Shown here in pieces: positions 45,801 through 60,800 of a stretch of DNA of 64,000 nt (the stretch's first letter is position 1; each line of letters begins with the position of its first letter). The translations under genes and the position numbers were made by a program. The stretch is from Molossus alvarezi (lineage: Eukaryota; Chordata; Mammalia; Chiroptera; Molossidae): NCBI GenBank assembly GCA_037176705.1, contig CM073886.1, forward strand, positions 7,150,001 through 7,214,000. Reading direction: 5' to 3'. Under the pieces are notes generated by a model, which worked only from the letters and a program-made list of their open reading frames with translations, searched no databases and had not been told where the DNA came from.

Positions 45801-48800
45801 GAAATGATGTAAATTAAATTAATCCATCCCAGACCCCCAAATGATTCCGTTTTAATGTTTCTTATACACAGTGCATGTGTGATGTACTGTTTAATCTATT
45901 AATAAACACTTTAACAACAAAAAGGCCATGTAAATAAAAATTTAACAAAAAGGAAATGTGTAGTAAAAGATGAAAATTTAATATTAATAGGCAGCAAGAA
46001 AACACTAAAGTATTCACTGCACAACTTCCTGAGATGTTACAGTGGTACACTGACTCATATTCACATAATTTCTTTTGTCACCTGAGGGACCCTTGACTGA
46101 TCATCAGGTATCCCCATGAAAGGGCTGTTGGGTTCAGAGGCAAACTGTTCAAGAACTGAGGTTTGACTGTATTCACTCACTCACCCATCACATATTTACT
46201 GAGCAAGCTACAAGAGTGCGGTGTGAGTCCTGAAGAGGCCTGGTGACGAAAGATGAGTGTGGCCCAGGTCTCACGAAGCCTACTCCAAGGGATGTGTCAG
46301 CTGGGCTGCTCGGGGTGAAGCAGGGGTTAGGAGGTCCAGACTGGGGCCAGCCTTCCAACACTTGCCCAAGCAGTACCCTCCAAGGGGCCAGGGTGCCTCT
46401 AAGGATCCCAGGCTGCAATGAATGTAGTGTGAAAACTGACTGCCTACAGGATGAAATCCTAATTCTCTGACAGCCAGCTCAGACCTTCAGAAATGGGCCC
46501 CAATCAACCGTTCCTGCTTTATCCCCACCTCTGCACAAATCCAGCATCTGCCCAGAGGAACAAAACACCTGCTTCTGAGAGGAAACTCCTGCCTCTTCAG
46601 CATCGCCTCTTCTGCAAGGCAACCCTTAGCTCCCTTTCCCAACATCTGATTTTGCCACATCACTGCTCATCTACCTGTCCCAACGTGCCAAGTATTACAA
46701 TCTCTGTTTATGTGGTCTCTTTCAGTGGTTCTTCCAGGGAAGACAGCAAGTCTTACCAGCGAACATATAGCACCTAGTGGGCAATCAGTATACGATGAAA
46801 ATGAATGGCTGGTGTTAAGTGAAACAGTGAGATACAAAATAATGTGGTCACCATGATGTAAAAATACGAATGCAAATCAACAGTCTGGAAAGAAACATGA
46901 AAAGGAGACACCAATTATCAACCATGAAGTGATCACTCATGCGTTTTCTCCGTCAAAAAGACTTTTTACACTGCTTAGGCTGTTACAACGTTGCTCTGAC
47001 AGCCAGCTAAGGTGCAAAGCTACTTACCCCCAGGGAAGAACCAGTCGGCGTGCTGAATGATAGGTTCGATCACCGCGACCACGTGCACAGAGGTGGCGGC
47101 CGCCATCTCGGCCAGCATCCTGCAAGGAAATGCAGAGTTCACATGCTTCCCCTAGGCAGCCTCTAACTCCCACCGACTGACTCAGGGCATTCAATTACTT
47201 TCAAAGGATGAAATACTGGAGAATGATGCAAAAGTTAAAGCCGCAGACCCTCGCCTCTCTGTGTGTGGGATCATCCAGAAAGAAAAGTAACCGCCAACTC
47301 AGCCTGCACTGAGATAACCATCCTGCTCGGGAGCTGTGAGTCACCCACATGGAGTGCTGGTGTGACACTGGCTGGGACAGGCTGCATTCCGTCTGGGACA
47401 GTGTCACCCCCAGTAGTTACTGGTGAGACCCAACAGCATATGAAATAATTTCGCCCATGACATAACCAAGAGCATGGACTGTGACAGTGTCCCTTGACCA
47501 TGTCAGAAAACCTGAGCCCCCATTTACATGTATTATGAAGGTTGTCAGATATATGAACTGGTCCCAAGATACATGTTCACAAGTGGAAAGTGTCTGGATG
47601 CCAGGGCTCAAAGGAAAAAATAAACGAGAATCCTTATCCGTGCTGTCAAGCCCATATTCCTGTGTGGGGTCAGAACGCCATGAAGGCAAACAAGGTACGA
47701 AGGCCTGACATTCATGAAGGGCCCAGCATGCCCAAGTGCTTCAGGTTCTTTACAAAACTGAGCACACGAGTAAACGAATGAAAGGTAGAAAGACTTTGAT
47801 TCAGAGTCATTGCATTTTTTATTGCAGACTTGAACCATTTGTGATTTTACAGCTGAGCAGCAGTGATGGGAGGCAAGGAAACGGGCACAGCTAAGGACAC
47901 AGGTTGTAGCCAGCACCCGGGCTCTACCATTTCCCTGCTATGCAATCTTAACCAAGTTACTTGTCCTCTCTAAGCTTCAGATGCATCTGTAAAAAAAAAA
48001 ATGAGGATAACAGCACCCACTTCAAAAGGTTATTGTGAGAATTAAGTGAGATTATAACGCAACCATGAGAGTAAACACCAATGCCAGTGATTTCTCATCA
48101 GCTTTCTGGCTGATACCCCTGACCCCCCCCCCCCCCCCACCATTCAATCTGTGCTTCTCAATGCCAATATAACTATTCTTCTGAATGCAATTTGATCAAG
48201 TCATTCTTCTGCTTAGAAACCTTAATGACCACCCTCCCCACATGACCCATAAAAGAAGTTTCAAACACCTTAGCAAGATACATGAGGCCCTTTGTAACCT
48301 GGCTCTGGCTTCATTAACCTCAGTCACATTCTCAATCCCCTGCACTCAGGTTATACAAGACCATGCAACACCCCCAACACCTCTGAGATCTGGCATTTCC
48401 ACACCTACAACCTTTGCTCATTTGGGTCCCATCTGGAGGGAGCTATTTACCAAGGTACAGCACAAGTGTCATTCCCTGTGCAGTGCTCTCCCTGAACTAC
48501 TCGGCCTGAACTGTGTCCCATAGGCAAGAGCGCCCTCACACTTGGTAATGTCTATGTATCTACACACACGGGTGTGTGGGCAGAGCTTGTCCCTGTGCCA
48601 CAGCCACTCACCTGCCCAATGGCCTGAGAGCAGGGCCCTTAGAGGGCTGGGACAATGTCTCCCACATCTGCGTGGCCACATCTGGAACGGGACCCAGCTC
48701 ACAGCAGGGTTCTGAGAATGTCCACTACGTGGAAAGAGACACTTCAGAACACGCCTAAGTGCACCTTACATTAGATGTGTGTCTTGTGTGATATTTCTAT

Positions 48801-51800
48801 TCTCTCTGTCAGGTGGAAAGAAGTGAAAATAATACAATATGGGGAAAGGTTACTTACCCTTCATTTTTGGCCCATAACAAGTTAGGGCCTAATACAATGG
48901 CAATGTTGCTGGGAGTCATTTTATTAATGTCGCTGGTCTGAGCAAGCTTTGCAAGGAACTTGATTAAATACCTGTGGAACAAAAGACAAGGGGCAAAGCA
49001 TCTACTCTGAAATGTTTGTAGAAATATTATCTTCCTGCCCAGGTTACCATGCCCAGACTGCTCAGGGTGCGACTCAGAATCTGGCTCAGGTTAAACATTT
49101 TACAAATTTCCTGTGTTCTTTATTTCAGAGAACAAACAAATTTAGGGCTTGGAAGAGTAAAACAGCTTAACAATTCAACTTCTGTTAGCTGTGTATTTCT
49201 AATCCATTTCTCCTTTATGAGCTATCGATTCTACCCCTAAATAAATTACAGTGTGACTCACAGTGGGTTCAATATACACAAACATAGTTTAAAAAAACTC
49301 AGTAAAACAAAAATAAGAGTACATACAAACATAGTAAAGGAGAGAAGTGTGGGTATATTGCTCAAAGAAAACTCTATTTGAAAATGTTTCATGTTGTAAT
49401 TATACAAATATCCAATTTATCATAGAAATGTATTCTCTTGGCCCTGGCCAGTTTGTTCCGTGGTTAGAGCGTCGGCCTGCGGACCGGAGAGACCCGGGTT
49501 CAGTTCCCGCTAAGGGCACGTACCTCAGTTGCAGTTTGTCCCGGGCCCTGGTTGGGGTCATGTGGGTGGCAACCAGTTGATGTCTCTCTCACATCGATGT
49601 TTCCCCTCTCTCTCTTCCCCCCTCTTTCCCTCCCACTCTGTCTGAAGATAAAAATGCAAAAAAATGTCCTCGGGTGAAGATAAAAAAAAAAAAAAGAAAG
49701 AAATGTATTCTCTTGCACTATAAAATCAGAAAATTAAGAACCCAACTATTTATCCACAGGAGGCTAGTTAAATAAATGACAATATATCCACACAGTGGAG
49801 TACTATGCACTGTGCAGCCATGAAAAATTACTATGTACTGATGAGGAAAAATCTTCAAGATGTATATTAGGCAAAAAGGACAAAGAGGAGAATGATGTAT
49901 ACAATCCACGCTACCACTTGGCTCTGAACAGTGGGGGCTGTGCGAGGAAAGAGCATGTACGAGCAGATGTGCACAAGCACCTGCTCACACAGGCAGCAAC
50001 CCTCACTGAGAGGCGGCACGAGAAATCGCAGCCAGTGCTCGTTCAGGAGGGGAACGAGGTGGAGAGGGACAGGAGCAAAGAGGTATTTTTCACTGTAATC
50101 TTTCTGAATTCTGAACCATGGAAATGTACTCCCTATGCAAAAGACAATGATTAAAAATCATAAAGAGTAAAAGAAAAGGCAGATCCCAAAGTAGCGAGAA
50201 GCAGGACTCACCCACCATCGGACACTGAAGAGGCTGAGTGCCTGCAGCGCCGAGCTGGATGTGCTACATGTCAGTGAGGGCCTCACAAACACTGACGGAG
50301 GTCTCAGGAGGCAAGGCTGATACTCAAGGTACAGAGAGGGAACACTTCCTGAGCTCAGCGACAGAGCCCAAGACTGAACGACAAGTTAGGTCGCGTGCCA
50401 GGCACTTCACCAGGAAAGAATGTGCTATTTTGGACCACGCCCTCTCACAAAACTTTCTTTGGTTTTCAACAGCTTCCTCACCAACGGCCACCCATTCCCC
50501 TTCTCACCATTCTTCTCTGAAGTCACAGTTTAAGTCAGGGAAATAGAAGTTAAACTCCAGGAATTTATCCTATGGTAAAATTTTTTTTGTTATATGTTTT
50601 TATTGATATTTTAGAGAGAGAGAGGAAGATAGAAACATCTATATGAGAGAGAACTCTGATGGGCTGCCTCCTGCACGCCCCCTACTGGGGATCAAGCCCA
50701 CAACCTGGGCATGTGCCCTGACTGGGAATCGAACTGGGACCTCTCAGTCCATGGGACAGTGCTCAATCCATTGAGCCACACCAGCCGAGCATCCTATGGT
50801 AAATTTTCTTAGAAACATAGTTATTCCATAAAGTAATGTACAATGTTCATTTCTTGAAATTTTATTTAGTAGGATGATTTATGCTCTATTTAAAATTAAC
50901 TATGTAGTACATATGAAAGATATTACAGAAAGTACAATTGATTAATCTTTGCCTATTTCATTCTAGACAATTTAGACCCCAAATCCCACATACAGTCAAC
51001 TGAACTTTCCACAAGACCTTTCCTGCAGTAGGTGCAGTGATGAGATGACGGTGGCTCACCTGTGAATGCTGATATGCTTTAGATGGATCACAGTAACATG
51101 ATGTCAAATTCCCTTCCTCCCAGCAACCCCAAGTAACCCCCACAGCACTTTTGAGTGTGCCAAGCATGCTTGAATTAAACAGCCTCTCTGCTAGGGATTA
51201 AACCTATTTTCACTTCCAAGTCATTGTAGCTTGGTGGCTTTATTTACAGAGTATCAATCATACATACCTAAAATTAACAAAATTTTGTGGTGGCAACTTC
51301 TGACATATTCGCCATAAATCTTGAAGTTTTTTGTCTTGATCCTGCACACTAAGAAAAAAATTTTTTTATCCATAATCACTTATTAAAACTCGTATTAGTA
51401 ATCCTGTGTTCACATGCTACATTAACAGGGATGTTCCATTGACGGGGATAGCAAACGGATTTGGAGTCAAATACCAACAAACTACTTAAATGAGCAGTTC
51501 ATTAACCTCACCAAGGCTCTCTCTCCTGATGTGCAAAACTGGAGTAAGGAAGAGGATTCTGCCGACTGTGAGGTTTCAGAGGTGTAATCATGTGCAATCA
51601 CCTAGACCAATGATTGGCACACAGGACACAAGACACCACTGAACACTCTGTGTAGAAACGTGTATCCATGTAGAGCTTCATGGAGCCCAGATCTCTTGTA
51701 CTAAATGCACTCTGGCACAGATGCACTGACTAAGCCACAGGCTCCCAGACCCTGTGGCTTCCCCTCTCAACCCTGCTAAAAGGCTCCAGGCCAGGAAGCC

Positions 51801-54800
51801 CGTTTCTGGTGTGGAGCAATCACAGGGACTCTTCTGCGATCCAGCTGCAATGTGCAAATGCTCACAGACCATGGCATGCAGCACAGCCCACTCTGCCCAC
51901 CCGTGGGAGATAGCGTCAGAAGTTATCAGTACGCCCTGGGCTTTAAAACGCCCTCCACAACTCAGTCATTCTGGAGAGTTATGGGTACAGGTTAAACTCA
52001 ATTATACTCCAGAGGCCAGTCGATGTATCACTGGGATGAACTGGTGGTCTGTGTTGATAATTCTCAAGCTTAGAGTCAATCCACCAAAAGACAGACACCT
52101 TCTTTAAAAGCTCATTTCCTCACTGGGACGAGTGTGACAGTCTCAGAGCATAGAGAAGGGTCACTGCCAGATGGTCGGGTTCCATTATCTAGTCCCACAA
52201 ACATGGATGTTTCCCTCAGGCTGAGCCCCACGTGGGGTTCCAAGGAAACAACCACGACTCAGAACTTGCTCTGACTTTAAAATCCTCACCATCTACCAGG
52301 GACAAAGCCTCACTCCACAGTGACTTCATGCAAATACCTGGTGAAAGTGACAAGGGGTGGTTTTACACCCCCAGCGCTATAACTGATCAGAGCAAATGGC
52401 TTATTTCAAAGGGAGAGGGTGACAGTGGGTAAGGATGGGGGAAGGAGACAGAAGGGAAGGTGAAGTTTGTTCCTCTTCCCTCAGGGTGAGGGATTAGGCA
52501 TCTTTAAGAGGAAGGGACAGGAGGCCGGCTGGCCAGCCAGGGAGAAGGAAGTCTCTAGGACTTTTCAAACAAGTCTGCTCTGCTTAAAGCCAACTACTCC
52601 TGGACAGACTGATGCTGGGGACACAGGGACGAGGCAAAGAATGGGAGCACAGTCCTGGGTCACAGAGGTTTGGTTCTGTAGTCCAGCTCTGCCGATTACT
52701 TGCTACTGTCTGATTCTCCCCAAGCCTCAGTTTCCTCATTCGTAAAATGATCAGAGCAACAACATCTGTTGTTTTTTATTAACCATGGTTTGCAGGAGGT
52801 GATGGGTGTAAGATCAGTATAGTACTCAGAACACAGTAAGTGCCCAGTAAGCATTAACTATTACTAAGTATGTCAACACTGCATTACTGCACACCTGAGT
52901 TTCCATGCAGCTCAACAGACACATGGGCCGGCACAACACTTGTCCCCAGTGAATGACTTTCTTCAGTGTAAAAGGGATCTGATCAGTCAGTCCACAATGT
53001 GGGAACCACTACAGGTCTGCATTCACTCAAATGACACACATTTAAGCTAATGCATAAGTGGTGATCTTTCTACACTAATAATCACAATACTCAGGGTTTT
53101 CACCTTAAACTTAAGAACTGAAGGACAGATTATCTAACAAATATGCTATTTTAATGTTTTCTCATCCAGGAGAGCACGACAATTTACAAATGGGACACAA
53201 CAGTATATCATTTCCTTTAACTTACCTGGCAACTTGTGTCCATTCTTCATACAGATTAAAGGTCATTAAAGGTTCAGGCAGTTCCCGTAAGTAGGACTTT
53301 AAAGCACCTGAAATTATCAACACTCTCTTTGAGTACGAAAAGGGGGAGCTGGGTCTCTCAGGACATATTATTTTGCAAATTGAAATGATCTCAATTACAA
53401 TCTTCCAAATATATAGAACAAATCATGACTTGGTAAGAGTAAAGAATAAAAGGCTCCTAAAACAATTTCCATCCCTTGCCACATACAGGGTGGGGCAAAA
53501 GTAGGTTTACAGTTGTGAGTATGTGCGAGTTTAACTGCATTATTATTTATTGTATTATTTTCCATACAAAAAACTATAAACCTACTTTTGCCCCACCCTG
53601 TATTTTGAGAGATCCATAGAAAATCAAATTAGCATCCAAGTCACCTTCTTAACAGATACCATTGCCCCAGGCAGCTCGAGATGCTAGGGGTGAAAGGAAG
53701 GAAGAAAACACAAGCATGTCTCCAAATATTTGGATTAAGAGCCACCTTCACCTTATGTAATAATCAGGAAAAAATCCACAGAATAGAAAAGGGGTGTATG
53801 TGTGTGTGTGTATCTACTTTTTCCATTTTGTTACTTAAGTCTAGAAGAAGACCATTGTACTTAATCAACACTGGTAAACAGGAGACCTGTCCGAGACAGG
53901 ACTCGCCCACCACCTGGAGGGCACTTCTTGGAGCTCACCTGCTACAGCATGGGGGTCTGAATAAAACTCATCCAGGTGAGAAGTAGAGCAGTCTAAAGCA
54001 GCTTTCAGCTTCTTTAATTTGGAGGCTCCAGCCCCGATTCGGAAAAGGCCCTAAAGACAATGAGAAGCCATTAGCATCAAGTTCAAGTCTCAGGCCTGAC
54101 ACTGAGGAGCACTGAGAAATGATGGAAGAGCCGCCGTGTGGCCCCCAACCCAGCACATCTCACCTGTAGGAGTGGTCATGTTGCCTGCCTAGTAGTCCCC
54201 GATCTTCCCTTTGCTAAAATACCGGTGCCTATTAGAAATCTATTTAAAAGCAACATTTTATACTTCCACAAGGGTGATACCATAGATTTTAAAAATTTGG
54301 GACTATTTTAAAAATGGATATCTCTTCATAGCAGCACTATTTACAATAGCTAAGATCTGGAAACAGCCCAGGTGTCCATCAGTAGACGAATGGATAAAAA
54401 AGCTGTGGTACATATACACAATGGAGTACTATGCAGCTGTAAGAGAGAAAGATCTCTTATCCTTTGAGACGACAAGGAGGGACCTGGAAAGTATTATCCT
54501 AGGCGAAACAAGCCAAACACAGAAAGAAAAGTATATGATCTCACTTATTTGTGGAATATAATGAACATAACAGTCTGAGGAATGGGGTAGTCCCAGAGAC
54601 GTGGAAGTGGGGTACAGACTGACAATCCCCAGAAGAGGGGGTGGTGGGGGAGAGATAAACCACAGAACTTATATGCATGTATGCATGAACAGTGGACATG
54701 GACAACAAAGCTTGGGACAGGGTGGGGAGGGGTGGGAGAGGGGAATCAGTGGGGGAAAAAGGAGAAACATCTGTAACAAAAATAAATAAATTTTAAAAAA

Positions 54801-57800
54801 TGGACATCTCAAGAAAAATTGTTAGACTGATCTGCTAGTCTCTTCCACCACCCTAAACATTTCCTAAAGAAAAATACACAAAGGGTCAATAGGTGAGGGA
54901 GGACCATGAAGACGTCGGGCCAGGAGTTATAAGGCTTGGGTTTTAAGCAAAACTAACCTAGTTGGGTTTCTCAACCTCAGTGGTACTGACATTTGGGCCA
55001 ATGATTCTGCGTGGTGGGCCCATCTTGTGCATTGTAAAAGGTTTAGCAGCATCCCTGGTCTCTACTCTCTGATGACAGTGGCAATTCCTCTTGCCCCACC
55101 AAGTTGTGACAATAAAACATGTCTCCAGACTTTGCTACATGCCTCCTGAGGGGGACAGAGATGGCCCTGGCAGAAGAGCACTGATCTAGGCTACTAGAAG
55201 CTGGGTCACATCCTTCTGGGAGGTGGTGACTAGACACAAACACAATGAGCACTCCTGGGGTGTTGCTGATTACATGGGTGGTTCGGTCTGTGAGACTTTA
55301 TCAAGCCGTTCACTTGACACATACACTTTTTGTATGTCCATTACACTCCAATAACGTTTTCAGAAGGCAAAAACAGCCTTGCGTTTTGATTTGGCTCCAC
55401 CCCAGCGTGAACCTGTGCGCTGAATTCCTACCTACACCAGAGGAGCAATGAGATCAGCCCTGCTGGGTCCCAGGGGTTTCTTGGTGTATGGACTTCAAAA
55501 AATAAACTGTGTAAGTGTGACCTCCCCATCCCTGACGACCGCAGAATACCACACAATGTAGGACTCTTGCTATGAAAACTGAAACTCATGGACGCTCTGG
55601 TCCCTCAGTGCCACGACATTCATTCTCACAAAGCACGACCAGTGTTGAATGGAACAATCACATAGGATAAAGAGTCAGAGTGAGCTGCAAGGATGGAAAC
55701 CGCAGCCCACTCCGTGTCTGTGACAGGGTCACGGTGCGTAGTGTTGGACGGCACTGCACTGCACACCCGGCAAGGCTGTGTGGCACAGGCAGGTGCAGGG
55801 CCTGCAGCCCCGCCGCGGCCCTCACCTCCTCTCTCATGCCCGTCTCCAGCAGCAGCATCACACAGGCTTCGATGGGCAGCGCGATCTCACGGCCGCTCCG
55901 CTTCAGATGTTCTTCCAATGGAGTCCCGAAGGCTGGCTTCTCCGCCCACTTATCTAGAGCAGCAAACCGTCAGTAAGACCCGACAACCTCGTGGTGTCAC
56001 CATCGTATTGCCTCCCCCAAGCTACCACGGGGAGTGGTTTCAGCAGGCCAGCAGATGAGGCTTTAGGAAAAGGGGAACACCTGTCCCACTCACTTCTGTT
56101 GTCTACCAGTCACGAGAGCATAAAAGTGGAACAGGCCGAAAGGGGACTTGTGGGGCAGAGCCCTGAGCTGCCTACATGATGCCCAATGGCAGCTGCTCGG
56201 GAGAAGGGACGGAAGCGCTCCCGCACGCGGCACCACGTCCACGCTAACACACAGCAGGCAGGCGGCCTTGGCTAAAGTGGAGGATTCACGGAGCACGGTT
56301 TTTATGTAAAACAAATTTGTTCTAGCCAAGCAAAGAAAAAAACCACCAAAAACACGAGCCTTCATCTAGAGGATAAGAAATAGACTCCTTCGACGTGAAA
56401 AAGGAGTAACTTCTTAAAAGTTTACACCCAAGTCAGCCGTCGTCACACAGGGCTGGAGCTGGCCAGTGTGAACTCAGACCAACACTCCGTGACGGGCAGC
56501 ACTCCGAATGCGGCACCCGGGGCCCAAACCCCCGGCAGGCGGAGAGGCCTCTGCAGCCCGCAGCCCCGCCCGGCCAGGCTGGAAGCTCTGCGGGAAGCAC
56601 AAAGGCCATGTTTTACTTTCTTCTCAGGTCAGACTCTGCTCCGCGTCACAGAAGATCTGAGGCAGCTGGGCAGAAATACCGACACTACAGCAGGAGAGCT
56701 GCAGCAAGGATGGAGGAAGGGCCGCATCAGTCAGCACAGGCAGTGAGTGGTCTGGCCTGGCTGCAGGTGCTGGATCTAGCAGGGTCTGAGGCTCAGGGAG
56801 CCGGGGGAGCCAGCTAGTGAAAACTCTCTACTGAGGAGCACTCATTTTCCCAGCGACAAGAAGGGATTCCATCCTTCTCACACCGTTAGTGGGCACTTGC
56901 CCTCCAGCTACACGCTGCTGGAATCTTGGATCGGAGCAGGCAGTGCCCTCTGGTGCCCGCCCACATGGAAGAGCAGGTGCAGGGCCCATTGCATGAGCCG
57001 CAGGTAGGGGAAGGAAGGGAAGTGAAACCCCACAAATCCATGGACCGGAGGACTAGTGAAAAGTTCAAATTCAACAGAAAGAGCAAGTGGGCAGAGGTTG
57101 AAGAACAAGGTGAAGGAGGGGCGGTGGGCACAGTTAGAGAACGGGCCACTCTCAGAAGCGTCAGGAACCCCCTTGACTGCGGTCCGGCCCCGGCCAGTGA
57201 AATTCCTAACAAAACCAGCCAGGGGCCTGGCCCTTCTCGGACACAGAGCTCGTGAAGCCTCTCAGAAGCCAGATCTCACTTTGACTACTCTGTCCCTTTT
57301 ATCTAAAGCAATGATCCTTGACACAGGCAGAACATGGCCACCTAACCCTTCCCTGGGGGATACAGCAGAATCACCCAAAGACGGGCCAATGGCACCTGTC
57401 ATCACCTCCACCACTGCCAGGCCCTGCAATGCTGAGAGATGGCATGCTCCAAGCCCTGCTGGAACTTTCTAGTATCCACAGGAGACTGTGCTCTACTCTG
57501 ACCATGCTGAAATGTGGGAACCACCGACCTAGAGACAATTCCTGGGGCAAACTCCACCACAGTCACTGGCCTCTCAACCAACACACCTACTATGTGCCCA
57601 GCACGGGGGCAGCACCCGAGTTCACAGAGATGCCCCACCCCCAGTGGAGAGCAGTCTAATTGTGAAGAAAATACAGGACATACATGTCAACACACAACAG
57701 CAATTCACAACACAAGACATGTTTGCTGAGTTGGCAGGAAGATGGTGCAGACAAGGCTCATAAGCGCGCGTCTACAGGAACTGGGTGGGCCCCACTCCGT

Positions 57801-60800
57801 CAGTGCTTAGTCAGGGAGGGAGCACAGGGTCTCCCCAAAGGCTGCAGCTGCCCCTCGGAGCCACACCAAGGTTGCTGTGTGGGAAAGCAGAGCGTGTAAC
57901 CAGACCTTCGGAACTTCCAGGGGAAGCCGGAAATAGTATTGTTATGGGAAAGAATCTGGTTTTTAAATGATGGAACTAGTTTAAAAACATTTTTAAAAAT
58001 GAGATGTGGCAGTTTTCAACTTCTGGTGTAGACACCATAAATGCTAGAGCAACTCAGGAGATGGGGCTCACCACTGGCTTTAGGTGTCAGAAGGCTTCTC
58101 AAGGAAGAGCTTGTGGGGGTCTTAGAAAACAGAAAAGAATTAAATAGTCCGAGAAGACAGGCTGAGAAAAGACCAGGAGCTTAAGTCTGGAATGTACATG
58201 TTATCCCACAGCTCATGCACAAGGGACAAGGACACAGAGCAAGAGGGACAGTGAGAGTGGAGAGGAAGCACCGCAGAGGGAAACGGACAGAAGTGACCAC
58301 AGGGATGAGAAGGAAGGAAGGGATCTTCTGAGACTTCAAGCTGGGACTGTCTGAAGAAAATGACAGCTGCTGTGAGGAAGTCAGTTTAAGGCAACAGCCA
58401 GTGATCAGGGCCTGACACTCAGGAGCTGTGAGGACTGAGCTGCAGGTGAGAGCTGAGGCTGTCAGACTGGGGGTTTCTAGGGGTGGAGGGATGAGGGAGG
58501 GGTGGAGGGATGAGGGAGGGAAGAATACAAAAGCAAGGACCAGACCCTAGAAAAGGCTGCTTTCATTTATTTATTTATTTTTAAAGTTCTTTCTTTATTT
58601 TTTTATTGATTTTAGAGAGAGGAAGTAAGAGGGAGAGAGAGACAGAAACATCAATGAGAGAGAACATCGGTTGGCCGCCTCCTGCATGCCCCCCAACTGG
58701 GGATGGGGCCCACAACCTGGGCACGTGCCCTGACCGTGCATGGATCGATGCTCAACCATTAAGCCATACCGGCCGGACCGGTGAAAGGATGCTTTCTAGG
58801 GAGGAGACAGAAATGGAGAAAACATAGCCCTAACAGAGAGAGAAAACAATACAATAAAACAAGGGGGGGAAACTTGAACAAGGAAGAGATGTTCTAAGCC
58901 ATATCAAATGCCAGGACATGAAAATTAAGAGGTCACTGCTCCTAGAAATTACTGTTGTTGTTTTTAAATAGCAGAGTAATTGCGAGTAGAAACCAGACAG
59001 CAAAGTGTTCAGGGGTAAGAGGCAGTAAGAAGACACAGGTGCAGGTGGAGATGAATCATTCAAAAAGCCCACCAGGAAATGAAGGAGAATATTAAATGGG
59101 ACACAGTGAACAAAGGTCAGCCGGCGTGAGATCAGGGTACAGAGACATGGGGCAGTGGAGTTTTTTCCCTAACCCAAGGACACGAGGAGTCTTTCTGAAA
59201 ACAGAGAAGAGGACAAGGAAGAGGGAGATAGGACTATGGAGAGGCAGATACCAGGACAGGCAGAGGTAGAAGGGGCTTTATTCTAGGGCTGAGGTGAAGG
59301 AAGCAACCTCAGGGAAAGAGAAAGGTGGATCACATTTCCTTCACCAGCTGTCCCCCCAACACAAGCTTTCCTTATTCCATCCCCAACCCCTTCCCTCCCC
59401 TCTTCCTCTTCCCCACGACTTTCTGACATATTTCTCTAGGGAAAACAGGCTTGGGAGAAAAACAGAATGAAAGTTAAAAAAAAAAAAAAAAAGGACTGCT
59501 AAATAAAACTCTTTTTTGTGCTTGTTAATCAACTCTTCCAACCCAGCCTTGAAGCCATGCAAAGACTAAAATGATGTTGACCACCTGGTCCTCTGCAGGG
59601 CGCTGCACACAGCAGGCGTCCCACAAACACATGCTCCCTGCTCTGCACTTGTCCTGCAAGTCTGCCTCGTGCGAGGCTGTGTTCACCAGCAGCTTCTTTC
59701 CCCTGCACTGCGCCTCAAGCTCGTCATGCGGAACTAGGAAATGAGGCCACGCAGAAGAGCAAGGGCAGCTCGTCCTGTGAAGAACAGCCGGGTCAACCGG
59801 TCACATGGCACTGGAGATTGCCGGTCATCAGGGTACAGGATTTCCCAGTTATATAGTCTAAAAACGTCCAGCCACAAAGCCCAACCTGCTGGGACCTCCT
59901 AACATTTAGTGAGGTGGCACTCTCAAGGGAACCGGTGTGTGTGCACACCTAAACACACACCCCTACCCACACACTTGCTTGCTCTTTTACAATCACAGTG
60001 ACCACACCCAGCACCTGGCTTCATCCTCTTTCACCTCAAGACCACTGGTTTTGCAGGGAGAACCTAAGTTCAAAATGTTGGGTCTATACGTCTCAAGCAA
60101 AACAGTAAAAAAGATCCAAAGGTCCTGGCTGGTTTGGCTCAGAGTTAAGAGTGTTGGCCCATGGACCAGAGTCTCATGTGGGAGGCAACCAATAGATGTG
60201 TCTCTCTCACATCGATGTTTCTTTCTCTCTCTCACTCTCTCCTACTTCAACTAAAAAAAAAAAAAAAAAAAAAAAATCAATGGAAAAATATCCTTGAGTG
60301 AGGATTAAAAAAAATAATAAATAAAATAACAAAATAGGTCCAAAGAAGGCACTACAATTTCTGCCGCAGTAATGTCCACGGACTGATCTCTGCTGGTAAA
60401 TGCTCTGCTGGCAAGTCAGAGAGGATCAGAACCAAAGGCTTTAACGTTCAAATAAAACTATAAAACTACAACACCAGGGAAAGTTCAGTCCACTCATCAT
60501 GGTGGGAAAATCCGCAATGTACTTGAATAGGGTGGGCAAGATACCAGAGCTGATGAGAATAAGAGTCTTGTGCCCAGACAAAGCGGTCTGGAAGACGTGG
60601 TCATGGTCTTACGATTTAATCACCCATGATGGAGCACCAAGGACTGGCTTCGAAAATTTCATTTGCAAAGTCCACAACATTTTTCCTAAAATGTAGCCTC
60701 ACGAAGTCACAGGGCCAGAATCAAGACCGTGGGACGAATAACTGATTTGGGAAAAGATCATTAAAGGCTAGAATTTTTCAAGCCTATTTAGAAGAGAGAA

